DNA of 6,457 nt from an uncultured Collinsella sp. (GCA_900551195.1 URVD01000104.1:1-6457); one strand, 5' to 3'; shown: positions 1-6,427, numbered from the stretch's first letter. Notes: generated by a model from the sequence alone, not told the origin. A program made the numbers and translations.

Positions 1-1625
1 CGCTGGCCCTGCGACAGCTGGGCGCCGTTGCCGGTGAGCATGGTGTCGTAGCCGTCGGGCAGGCGGGTGATAAAGTCGTCTGCGCCCGCGAGCTTGGCCG
101 CCGCGATGCACTCCTCGTCGGTCGCATCCAGGTTGCCGTAGCGGATGTTGTCCATCACGGTGCCGGTGAACAGGTTCACGTCCTGCAGCACGACGCCCAG
201 GCTTCGGCGCAGGTCGGCCTTGCGGATCTTGTTGACGTTGATGCCGTCGTAGCGGATCTTGCCGTCGGCGATGTCGTAGAAGCGGTTGATGAGGTTGGTG
301 ATGGTCGTCTTGCCGGCACCGGTGGCGCCGACAAACGCGACCTTCTGGCCCGGCTTGGCAAACACGGACACGCCGTGCAGCACCTCGTGGTCGGGCGTGT
401 AGCCAAAGTCGACGTTGTCCATGACCAGGTCGCCGCGCAGCGGTACGTACTCGATCTCGCCGGTTGCGCGGTGCGGATGTTTCCACGCCCACATGCCGGT
501 GTGGTGGTCCGCCTCCTCGAACTCCCAAGTCTCGGGGTTCACCTGTGCGTTGACGAGTGTCACGTAGCCTTCGTCGGCCTCGGGCTCCTCATCGATGAGC
601 TCAAAGATGCGGTCGGCGCCGGCGAGGCCCATGACCACGGCGTTGATCTGCTGTGAGATCTGGCCGATCTGTCCGCAGAACTGCTTGGTCATGTTGAGGA
701 ACGGCACCACGACGGCGATGGACAGCGCCATGCCCGAGATGCTCAGGTTGGGCACGCCCAGCGCCAGGAAAATGCCGCCCGCCAGTGCGACCAGCACGTA
801 GAGCAGGTTGCCCAGGTTCATAAGGATGGGCATGAGGATGTTGGCGTACATGTTGGCCTTCTGGGAGACCTCGAAGAGCTTTTCGTTGCGCTCGTCAAAA
901 TCGGCCTCGGCGGCAGACTCGTGGCAGAACGCCTTGACGACCTTCTGGCCGTTCATGACTTCCTCGATATGGCCCTCGACCACGCCGAGCTCGGTCTGCT
1001 GCGCAATGAAGAAGCGCGCGGAGTTGGAGCCGAGCAGCTTGGTCATAAAGGTCATAAAGGCGACGCCGGCGATGATGACCAGGCACATCCACACGCTGTA
1101 GTACAGCATGATAAAGAACACCGTGACGATGATGATGATCGTCATGAGCAGGTTGGGCAGCGACTGGCTGATCATCTGACGTAGCGTGTCGATGTCGTTG
1201 GTGTAGTGGCTCATGATATCGCCGCGCTGGTGCGTGTCGAAGTAGCGAATCGGCAGGTCCTGCATGCGGTTGAACATCATCTCGCGCAGCTTCTCGAGCG
1301 AGCCCTGCGTGACGATAGCCATGGCGCGGTTCCAGAAGAGCGAGGACAGGACGCCGACGCCGTAGATGCAGGCGAGGGTGGTCACGAGCTGTGCGATTTT
1401 GGGCTGCGCGGCTTCCCAATCGCCCGACTGCCACGATTCGCCAATAATTTGCAGGGCGCTCTGCAGGAAGGTCGCGCCGATGGAGTTGATGATGGCGCAG
1501 AGCACCACGCCGGCGACGACGAGGGGCAAAAGCACGGGATAGAAGCCAAAGAGCGTCTTGATGAGGCGCGACATGGTGCCGCCCTTGCGGTTGAGCGCGC
1601 GCTCGGCGGTCGTTGCCTTACTCAT
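1..1625 (-). CDS. ABC exporter half-transporter, consensus-Walker subunit of a heterodimer (C-terminus cut by window edge)
   Basis: This is a membrane permease fused to an ATPase, probably exporting drugs or lipophilic compounds as a heterodimer with the protein encoded just upstream (3462-1618). The frame is open from ATG at 1625-1623 to the left edge, giving 541 residues; the end of the ATPase domain (Walker B, D-loop, H-switch) lies outside the window. Six hydrophobic segments fall at about residues 25-48, 76-98, 156-178, 180-198, 262-288 and 298-312. The ATPase part shows an A-loop Tyr409, Walker A GATGAGKT at 433-440 (Lys439), Q-loop Gln481 and an atypical signature LSQGQ at 537-541. Residues 348-398 form an extra linker between the two domains, with the motif WAWKHPH at 379-385. 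The start is supported by AAGGAGG 8 bases upstream, inside the preceding gene. Its ATG overlaps that gene's stop by 8 bases. From memory it resembles the YfiC/TM288 type of Firmicutes and Thermotoga exporters; the substrate is unknown. Confidence 0.93.
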   Translation of the reverse strand, partial: MSKATTAERALNRKGGTMSRLIKTLFGFYPVLLPLVVAGVVLCAIINSIGATFLQSALQIIGESWQSGDWEAAQPKIAQLVTTLACIYGVGVLSSLFWNRAMAIVTQGSLEKLREMMFNRMQDLPIRYFDTHQRGDIMSHYTNDIDTLRQMISQSLPNLLMTIIIIVTVFFIMLYYSVWMCLVIIAGVAFMTFMTKLLGSNSARFFIAQQTELGVVEGHIEEVMNGQKVVKAFCHESAAEADFDERNEKLFEVSQKANMYANILMPILMNLGNLLYVLVALAGGIFLALGVPNLSISGMALSIAVVVPFLNMTKQFCGQIGQISQQINAVVMGLAGADRIFELIDEEPEADEGYVTLVNAQVNPETWEFEEADHHTGMWAWKHPHRATGEIEYVPLRGDLVMDNVDFGYTPDHEVLHGVSVFAKPGQKVAFVGATGAGKTTITNLINRFYDIADGKIRYDGINVNKIRKADLRRSLGVVLQDVNLFTGTVMDNIRYGNLDATDEECIAAAKLAGADDFITRLPDGYDTMLTGNGAQLSQGQ

Positions 1626-3462
1626 GGGCCTCGCCTCCTTCCTGGGTCTGAGCTTGCGTTGCGGTCATGTCGGTGTTGTCTGCCGCCGTGTTCGCGTCGC
1701 CAGAGACGTCGTCGGCGTCTTGCGTACCTTCGGCAGACATCTTGTTTTGCGAGGTAAAGGTCTCTCGGTAGATCTCGCTCGTCTTGAGCAGCTCTTCGTG
1801 GTTGCCGATCTGTGCGATGCGGCCGCCCTCCATGACAATGATGCGGTCTGCGTCCTGCACGGAGCTGATGCGCTGGGCGATGATGATCTTGGTCGTGTTG
1901 GGCAGATAGCTTGCCAGCCCTGCGCGGATCTTAGCGTCGGTCTTGGTGTCGACGGCGCTGGTGGAGTCGTCCAGGATCAAGATCTTGGGGCGACGCAGCA
2001 GGGCGCGTGCAATGCACAGGCGCTGCTTCTGACCGCCCGAAACATTAGAGCCGCCCTGTTCGATCCAGGTGTCGTAGCCCTTGGGGAAGCCGTCGACAAA
2101 CTCATCGGCGCAGGCCAGATGTGCCGCCTCGCGGACTTCCTCGTCGGTGGCGTTCGGGTCGCCCCAACGCAGGTTCTCGGCGATGGTGCCGCTAAACAGC
2201 ACGTTTTTCTGCAGCACCATGGCGACCTGGTGACGCAGCGCGTCCAGGTCGTAGTCGCGCACGTCCACGCCGCCCACGCGCACAGCGCCTTCGGTGGTGT
2301 CGTACAGGCGGGCGATGAGGTTAACGAGCGTGGACTTGGCCGAGCCGGTGCCGCCGATGATGCCGATGGTCTCGCCGCTCGTAATGTGCAGGTCGATATC
2401 GTCGAGCGCCTGGCGCTTCGCATGCTTGGAATACTTAAAGCTCACGTGGTCAAAGTCGATGGAACCGTCGGCAACCTCGAGCACGGGCTCGGCGGGATCG
2501 GCGATCGTGGGCTCGGCGGCCAGCACCTCGGCAATGCGGTGTGCCGATTCGTCGGCCATGGTCACCATGACAAAGATCATCGACAGCTGCATCAGGCTCA
2601 TGAGAATCTGGAAACCATAGGTAAAGGTCGAGGAGAGCTGGCCCACGTCGAACAGCGTGCCCTGGCTCGTGATGATGAGCTTGGAGCCCAGGTAGATGAT
2701 GACGACAAACGCGCCGTTGACGCAGATGTTCATCATGGGGTTGTTAAAGGCGAGCAGCTTCTCGGCGCGGGTGAAGTCCATCTGGACGTCGCGCGCGGCG
2801 GTCGCGAACTTCTCCTTCTCAAAGTCTTCGCGCACATAGCTCTTGACCACGCGCATGCCGGTGACGTTTTCCTCGACGGACTCGTTAAGGGCATCGTACT
2901 TGTGGAACACGCGCGAGAAGATGGGGCGCACCTTAAAGATGATAAAGAACAGTCCAAAGCCCAGCAGCGGAATGATGACCAGGTAGACCATGGCGACGCT
3001 ACCGCCCATGATAAACGCCATGGTAAAGGCGAAGATCAAGACAAGCGGCGCGCGCACGGCGATACGGATGATCATCATAAAGGCCTGCTGCACGTTGTTG
3101 ATATCGGTGGTCAGGCGCGTGACGAGCGAGGAGCTCGAGAACTCATCGATGTTGGCAAAGCTGAACGTCTGGATCTTGTAGAACAGGTCGTGACGCAGGT
3201 TCTTGGCGAACCCGCAGCTCGCATGGCTGCAGGTGACGCCGGCAGCGGCGCCAAAAGCAAGCGACGTAAGCGCGATGAGCACCAAAAAACCCGCGGTGGG
3301 AAGCATCTCGGCTACGGTGGCACCGTCTTTGATGGCGTCGATTAGGTTGGCGGTGATAAATGGAATCAGCATCTCGCAGAGCACCTCGCCAAGCACGAGC
3401 AATGGCGTGGCAACAGTGACTTTCATATAGTCGCGGATGCTGCCCATGAGGGTTTTAATCAT
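1618..3462 (-). CDS. ABC exporter half-transporter, degenerate-site subunit of a heterodimer
   Basis: This 614-residue fused permease-ATPase is the first ABC gene of the operon and the likely partner of the downstream one. Hydrophobic segments at about residues 16-40, 54-76, 129-151, 155-177, 245-266 and 281-302 fit a six-helix exporter domain. The ATPase domain has A-loop Tyr344, Walker A GGTGSAKS at 370-377 (third Gly replaced by Ala375), Q-loop Gln418, a good signature VSGGQ at 474-478, Walker B ILILDD at 494-499 with Asp499 where the catalytic Glu normally sits, and an H-switch changed to Gln530 (AQR). These changes match the non-catalytic subunit of heterodimeric exporters such as TM287. 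Residues after about 574 form an acidic tail rich in Ala, Thr, Asp and Gln, probably disordered. GGGAGGAA lies 4 bases before the ATG, within the MarR gene. The start overlaps the MarR stop by 8 bases, which suggests coupled translation and MarR control. The exported compound cannot be told from sequence. Confidence 0.96.
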   Translation of the reverse strand: MIKTLMGSIRDYMKVTVATPLLVLGEVLCEMLIPFITANLIDAIKDGATVAEMLPTAGFLVLIALTSLAFGAAAGVTCSHASCGFAKNLRHDLFYKIQTFSFANIDEFSSSSLVTRLTTDINNVQQAFMMIIRIAVRAPLVLIFAFTMAFIMGGSVAMVYLVIIPLLGFGLFFIIFKVRPIFSRVFHKYDALNESVEENVTGMRVVKSYVREDFEKEKFATAARDVQMDFTRAEKLLAFNNPMMNICVNGAFVVIIYLGSKLIITSQGTLFDVGQLSSTFTYGFQILMSLMQLSMIFVMVTMADESAHRIAEVLAAEPTIADPAEPVLEVADGSIDFDHVSFKYSKHAKRQALDDIDLHITSGETIGIIGGTGSAKSTLVNLIARLYDTTEGAVRVGGVDVRDYDLDALRHQVAMVLQKNVLFSGTIAENLRWGDPNATDEEVREAAHLACADEFVDGFPKGYDTWIEQGGSNVSGGQKQRLCIARALLRRPKILILDDSTSAVDTKTDAKIRAGLASYLPNTTKIIIAQRISSVQDADRIIVMEGGRIAQIGNHEELLKTSEIYRETFTSQNKMSAEGTQDADDVSGDANTAADNTDMTATQAQTQEGGEAHE

Positions 3463-3961
3463 CCAGTTCCTCCCAGGTTACACGGATTTTCTCGAGCATT
3501 TCGGCGAGCTGCTCGCGCTCGTCGTGGGTGAGGGCACTAAAGGCTTGCTCTCTAAAGCGAATGCGGGCCGCCTGGTCGATGCGGGCGTTTTCCCGGCCGG
3601 TTTCGGTCAGGCGAATGGTGAGCTGCCGTCGATCCTTGGGGTTACGGCTGCGCTCGATGAGGCCGTTGAGCTCGAGCTTGGACAGGATCTCGGAAAGCGA
3701 CCCCGGCTTGAGGTCAAAGTGCATGCCGAGTTCCTGCTGCGACATCTCGCCGCCGGGTTGCTTGGCCAGCAGGCAGATGATGGGCGCCTTGCCGGATACG
3801 CCTCCGCCATGAAAGTGCATGTAATGGCCGCAGAAGCCAAGCCCGTTAAGGATGCGCTTGGCAAGTGCATCCGATTGCGATTGCGCCTCGGGCGAATCTG
3901 CAGGCTCGATGGGGTCTCCGCCCGGCGTATGGGGGCAGAGGTCGATGCATTCGTCGCACAT
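3455..3961 (-). CDS. MarR-family transcriptional regulator with Cys/His-rich N-terminus
   Basis: This is a cytoplasmic winged-helix repressor of 168 residues, the first gene of the operon, and most likely controls itself and the two ABC genes behind it. The core at about 57-125 has the MarR layout: helices around LLAKQPGGEMSQQELG, a recognition helix near 85-100 (KPGSLSEILSKLELNG), and a wing with NPKDRRQLTIRLTETG at 107-122, whose D-x-R and L-T-x-x-G pattern is typical. A dimerising C-terminal helix region follows (127-165). The N-terminus is unusual: Cys2, Cys5 and Cys9 (CDECIDLC), then Cys44, His46, His49 and His51, all before the DNA-binding domain. That could bind a metal or sense redox state; this is an inference. 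The start is supported by AAAGGAG 7 bases upstream, and the next in-frame Met (residue 48) would remove the first helix. The stop overlaps the ABC start by 8 bases (ATGATTAA). Confidence 0.93.
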   Translation of the reverse strand: MCDECIDLCPHTPGGDPIEPADSPEAQSQSDALAKRILNGLGFCGHYMHFHGGGVSGKAPIICLLAKQPGGEMSQQELGMHFDLKPGSLSEILSKLELNGLIERSRNPKDRRQLTIRLTETGRENARIDQAARIRFREQAFSALTHDEREQLAEMLEKIRVTWEELDD

Positions 3962-3966
3962 GGTGT

Positions 3967-3976
3967 TGCTCCTTTC
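3967..3976 (-). promoter_or_regulatory. Ribosome binding site of the MarR gene
   Basis: AAAGGAG on the minus strand occupies 3975-3969 and lies 7 bases before the ATG at 3961. It fixes the start of the MarR gene, so the N-terminal cysteines are part of the protein. Confidence 0.8.
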
Positions 3977-3981
3977 TTTAG

Positions 3982-4055
3982 TTAGGTAGAGAAATTGTTT
4001 TGTACCTAAGTGATTCTAGAGGTACCTAACTGATTGTCAAGGTACCGAATCGATT
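3982..4055. promoter_or_regulatory. Phased TACCTAA repeat array, probable MarR operator
   Basis: Three direct copies of a 15-base unit lie at 4001-4015 (TGTACCTAAGTGATT), 4021-4035 (GGTACCTAACTGATT) and 4041-4055 (GGTACCGAATCGATT), with an exact 20-base period. A fourth, inverted core TTAGGTA lies at 3982-3988, so it forms an inverted repeat with TACCTAA at 4003-4009. Core centres are at 3985, 4006, 4026 and 4046, about two helical turns apart. The array covers the -35, spacer, -10 and likely start site of the operon promoter. MarR proteins usually repress their own operon through inverted sites overlapping the promoter, so autorepression is the natural reading. The repeats are seen directly; the binding is inferred. 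Confidence 0.65.
4013..4040 (-). promoter_or_regulatory. Sigma70-type promoter of the MarR-ABC operon
   Basis: On the minus strand a perfect -35 TTGACA (4040-4035) is followed after 16 bases by TAGAAT (4018-4013), which matches five of six bases of the -10 consensus. Transcription would start near 4006, leaving a leader of about 45 bases before the MarR ATG at 3961. The box falls inside the repeat array described at 3982-4055, so a bound repressor should block RNA polymerase directly. Confidence 0.72.
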
Positions 4056-4158
4056 TTGTGGCAGTGCTGGGGTGCCGGTGCCAGGGGAATCTTGGACAGT
4101 CTTCGCAGCGTAGATTCAGCGGGCCACGGCGTATCCCGGAGTTTTCGATAGGTTCATT

Positions 4159-4195
4159 AAGGGGGCGAGACTGGCAGCTGCCGGTCTCGCCCCTT
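4159..4195 (-). terminator. GC-rich hairpin after the fic gene, candidate intrinsic terminator
   Basis: Arms 4162-4175 and 4180-4193 pair around a four-base loop in the palindromic centre GGCAGCTGCC (4173-4182). In the minus-strand transcript the 14-base stem has one A-C mismatch (4172/4183). It begins 16 bases after the fic stop codon at 4209 and lies upstream of the MarR operon promoter, so it would separate the two same-strand units. The following T tract is weak (CTTAAT), so termination may be partial, or the hairpin may act as an mRNA 3' end stabiliser. Confidence 0.55.
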
Positions 4196-4208
4196 GGCTT
4201 TCCGAGAC

Positions 4209-5381
4209 TTAGAGCGGCTCGTCGCCGGTTCGGAGGATGGCGAGATATGGCTCATATGAAAACGTGCGGTATCGTTTCCTGCTCGTATCACGTTGGACAA
4301 GAATGCCCCAATCGGTAAATTGGGATATAAGGTTGTTTGCGCTCGATCTGCTAATCTGCATTCGTTCAGACACAAAGGCGGTGTCGACGATCGGATTGCC
4401 CTCGAGAAGGTCGAGTAGCATAAGGGCGTTCGTCGTAGCCCTTCCCGCCTTTTCGCGAATCAGCCTTTCGGTTTCCGAATGGAGGTCGACAAGCTTCCGC
4501 ATCGAATCCCGCGCCTCGCGTGCGCTTGCAAGCAAGCAGGTACTGAAAAACGAAACCCATCCCTCAAAATCGCCTCTCTGCCTTACGCGCATAAGCCAAT
4601 CGTAGTATTCGCTCCTGTGTCGTTTGAGTTCATACGAGGGGTAGATGACCGGCTTGGTGAGCGCCCCATCATGTATGAGCGAAAGGAGGATGAGCAGACG
4701 CCCGAGGCGTCCGTTGCCGTCGAGGAACGGGTGCGCGGTTTCAAACTGGTAGTGCACCAAAGCGGCCTTGATGACTGGATCGATGTCGTCACGCTCGTTG
4801 ATGAAAAGCTCGAGGTCGCCAAGTGCCTCCTTCATATCCTCCGTGTTGGGAGGGACATACGGGGCCTCATTGAGCGTGCAGCCGTTTGGTCCGACCCAGT
4901 TCTGAGTCGTCCTGAACTGGCCCGGCGTCTTGTCGGAGCCTCTGCCATTTCCAAGCAATGTGGCATGGACGGATTTGAGCAGCCTCATACAGAGTGGCAG
5001 TTCCTCCATGAGCGTGGTCGCCTGCTGCACCGCTCGAGTGTAGTTGACGACGTCGGTTAGGTCCCGGCTCGCATTGGATTCGTTTGACGGGTCAAGAACA
5101 TCATCGAACGTACATTGCGTACCCTCGATTTGAGAGGACAAGAGCGCTTCCTTGCGAACGTACATAGAAAGGTACATGTCGATGTTCGGAACAAAGCGAG
5201 ACATGCCCTCAACCTCGCCGAGTATGGCGCGGCAATCGGAGACAAGCCGCATGGAATCAGCGGATAAATTGATTGGAAAGAATGAATCCATATTGGCGGG
5301 TCTAAACGAATCATAGGCGAGGGCTCCTGAAAGGTTGTGCCTGACGTTTCCCTGTCGTCCGGGTGTGATGGGTGCGAGCAT
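4209..5381 (-). CDS. Fic-domain protein (probable AMP-transferase) with self-inhibitory motif and C-terminal winged helix
   Basis: Fic enzymes usually transfer AMP from ATP to hydroxyl side chains of target proteins; the target here is unknown. The protein has 390 residues, close to the single-chain Fic proteins of the Shewanella SoFic type. An N-terminal Fic_N-like region (about 30-120) holds SSQIEG at 82-87, which fits the (S/T)xxxE(G/N) inhibitory motif with Glu86; this marks a class II, self-inhibited Fic. The catalytic motif HPFLDGNGRLGR is complete at 217-228 (His217, Asp221, Arg225, Arg228). Residues 315-375 look like a winged helix (VSERMQISRSSANNLISQF at 337-355) and may bind DNA. 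AGGA lies 8 bases before the ATG at 5381; Met31 is a possible alternative start with less support. No antitoxin-like partner gene is adjacent. A sampled row (4261-4320) is 48% GC against 60% in the ABC genes, which hints at horizontal acquisition. Confidence 0.93.
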   Translation of the reverse strand: MLAPITPGRQGNVRHNLSGALAYDSFRPANMDSFFPINLSADSMRLVSDCRAILGEVEGMSRFVPNIDMYLSMYVRKEALLSSQIEGTQCTFDDVLDPSNESNASRDLTDVVNYTRAVQQATTLMEELPLCMRLLKSVHATLLGNGRGSDKTPGQFRTTQNWVGPNGCTLNEAPYVPPNTEDMKEALGDLELFINERDDIDPVIKAALVHYQFETAHPFLDGNGRLGRLLILLSLIHDGALTKPVIYPSYELKRHRSEYYDWLMRVRQRGDFEGWVSFFSTCLLASAREARDSMRKLVDLHSETERLIREKAGRATTNALMLLDLLEGNPIVDTAFVSERMQISRSSANNLISQFTDWGILVQRDTSRKRYRTFSYEPYLAILRTGDEPL

Positions 5382-5390
5382 CGTTAGTGT

Positions 5391-5425
5391 CCTAAGAACA
5401 AATTTGAGCCAAAACTTGTTCTTAG
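5391..5425. repeat. Palindromic repeat copy A at the fic transcription start, candidate operator
   Basis: Perfect 10-base arms CTAAGAACAA (5392-5401) and TTGTTCTTAG (5416-5425) are separated by 14 bases that are themselves partly symmetric. The copy lies between the likely fic -10 box and the fic start codon at 5381. It matches copy B (5481-5515) at 28 of 35 positions. It could be an operator for the winged helix of the Fic protein or for another regulator. In the transcript it could instead fold as a hairpin that ends right at the AGGA ribosome site. Confidence 0.7.
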
Positions 5426-5428
5426 AAT

Positions 5429-5434
5429 TTTATA
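5429..5434 (-). promoter_or_regulatory. Candidate -10 box for fic
   Basis: The minus strand reads TATAAA (5434-5429) in an AT-rich stretch (5401-5460 is 37% GC). The start point would be near 5422, at the edge of palindrome A. No good -35 hexamer is seen at the usual distance (AGAAAC with a 17-base spacer), so the promoter may be weak or need an activator. Confidence 0.4.
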
Positions 5435-5441
5435 GCGCCTT

Positions 5442-5455
5442 CTAAGGCCAAGTTT
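5442..5455. repeat. Isolated half-site related to palindromes A and B
   Basis: CTAAGGCCAAGTTT matches 12 of 14 bases of one arm of copy A read on the minus strand (CTAAGAACAAGTTT). No matching second arm is seen. Its offset from the left arms of A and B is 50 and 40 bases, close to whole helical turns, so all three could lie on the same DNA face. Confidence 0.4.
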
Positions 5456-5480
5456 CTGCAATAAGAAGCGTCAGAAAAAC

Positions 5481-5515
5481 TCTAAGAACAAAATTACGCC
5501 CAAACTTGGTCTTAC
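5481..5515. repeat. Palindromic repeat copy B between fic and the kinase gene
   Basis: Left arm CTAAGAACAA (5482-5491) is identical to copy A; the right arm TTGGTCTTAC (5506-5515) keeps 8 of 10 positions, with the same 14-base gap. It lies exactly 90 bases from copy A and about 20 bases upstream of the kinase -35 candidate, so it may affect both divergent genes. Confidence 0.6.
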
Positions 5516-5535
5516 ATCCGAAGGCAAGACTTAGA

Positions 5536-5564
5536 TTGCACTGCGCTACACTTAGTCGCATTAT
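5536..5564 (+). promoter_or_regulatory. Candidate promoter of the pyridoxamine kinase gene
   Basis: TTGCAC (5536-5541) and CATTAT (5559-5564) are separated by 17 bases. They match the sigma70 consensus at five and four of six positions. Transcription would start near 5571, giving a leader of about 32 bases to the ATG at 5603. This is a moderate match in a region with no better alternative. Confidence 0.45.
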
Positions 5565-5602
5565 GGCGACATCGCGCCGCGCCCGACCCAAGGGGGACAC
5601 TC

Positions 5603-6427
5603 ATGAAGAACACTCAGCTGCTGCTGATCAACGATATGTGCGGCTACGGCAAGGTCGCGCTTTCCGCCATGCTGCCGGTACTGTCGCACATGGGCTACCG
5701 TATCCATAACCTGCCGACGGCGCTCGTTTCCGATACGCTCAACTATCCCAAGTTCTACATTCACGACACCACGGAGTACGTGCGCCAGAGCCTCGCTATC
5801 TGGGAGGAGCTCGGCTTTGAATTTGATGCTATCTCGACCGGCTTTATCGTGACCGAGGAGGAGACGCGCATCATCTCGGACTTTTGCCACCGCCGCGCTC
5901 AAAAGGGCACCAGGGTGTTCGTCGATCCCATCATGGGCGATAACGGCAAGCTCTATGCCGGCGTGCCCGAGTCGACCATCGGACTCATGCGCAGCTTGGT
6001 CGAGTGCGCCGACTACGCGGTGCCCAACTATACCGAGGCGTGCCTGCTCACCGATACGCCTATCGCCGAAGAGATTACGGCCGATGAGGCCCGCACGCTC
6101 GTGGACGCCATGCTCGCGTTGGGCACCAAGTCGGTTGTCATTACGAGTGCGAAGGTCGATGGGGCGAGTGCCGTCATCGGCTACGACCATGTGGCGGGGG
6201 AATACTTTGAGATTCCGTTTGAGCTGATCCCGGTGTACTTCCCGGGTACGGGCGATACGTTCTCGGCCGTGCTCATGGGCCGCGTGATGAACGGTTGGAG
6301 CCTCCAGCGTGCCACGGCCGATGCCATGCGTGTGGTGGCCGAGCTTATCGAGCGCAATGCCGACCAAGAGGACAAGTCGGCTGGCCTTCCCATCGAGGCC
6401 TGCCTGGATGTGATTGACCATGAGTAA
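5603..6427 (+). CDS. Pyridoxamine/pyridoxal kinase-like protein (ribokinase superfamily)
   Basis: The 274-residue soluble protein fits the pyridoxamine kinase group (PdxY/PdxK-like), which phosphorylates pyridoxamine or pyridoxal with ATP to salvage vitamin B6 into PLP. Visible landmarks are the N-terminal strand and Gly-rich stretch LLLINDMCGYGKVALSAM (6-23), VDPIMGDNGKLY (107-118, Asp108 and Gly112), PNYTEACLLT (141-150) in the position of the family's PN-x-x-E motif, and the anion-hole motif FPGTGDTFSA (213-222) with catalytic-base candidate Asp218. Length is close to that of the family. The start has AAGGGGG (5590-5596) 6 bases upstream. It is divergent from fic, so regulation by the shared palindromes is possible. 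A hydroxymethylpyrimidine kinase is the main alternative in this superfamily; the N-terminal DMCGYGK pattern favours pyridoxamine kinase by memory of the Firmicutes/Actinobacteria branch. The stop overlaps the start of a following gene by 8 bases. Confidence 0.88.
   Translation: MKNTQLLLINDMCGYGKVALSAMLPVLSHMGYRIHNLPTALVSDTLNYPKFYIHDTTEYVRQSLAIWEELGFEFDAISTGFIVTEEETRIISDFCHRRAQKGTRVFVDPIMGDNGKLYAGVPESTIGLMRSLVECADYAVPNYTEACLLTDTPIAEEITADEARTLVDAMLALGTKSVVITSAKVDGASAVIGYDHVAGEYFEIPFELIPVYFPGTGDTFSAVLMGRVMNGWSLQRATADAMRVVAELIERNADQEDKSAGLPIEACLDVIDHE

Noticed and set aside
1116..1143. GAT-rich simple repeat
   Set aside because: It is the coding sequence for a run of isoleucines (residues 163-166) in a membrane helix of the ABC protein.
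895..1434. 179-codon minus-strand frame
   Set aside because: It is an Arg/His-rich alternative frame of the second ABC gene, whose true frame encodes coherent membrane segments and ATPase motifs.
1558..3345. Long 595-codon open frame on the plus strand
   Set aside because: It lies wholly antisense to the ABC gene, is rich in His, Asp, Val and Gly as expected from a mirrored high-GC gene, and has no recognisable domain.
4001..4055. Short regularly spaced repeats as a CRISPR-like array
   Set aside because: Units of 15 bases with 5-base gaps over a promoter are an operator pattern; spacers are far too short and there are no cas genes.
4034..4318. Possible 94-residue plus-strand gene spanning the intergenic region
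   Set aside because: It runs through the hairpin and into the 3' end antisense of fic, lacks a ribosome site and shows no known motif.
5382..5602. Antitoxin gene upstream of fic
   Set aside because: No open frame with a start and ribosome site is present there, and the Fic protein carries its own inhibitory motif.
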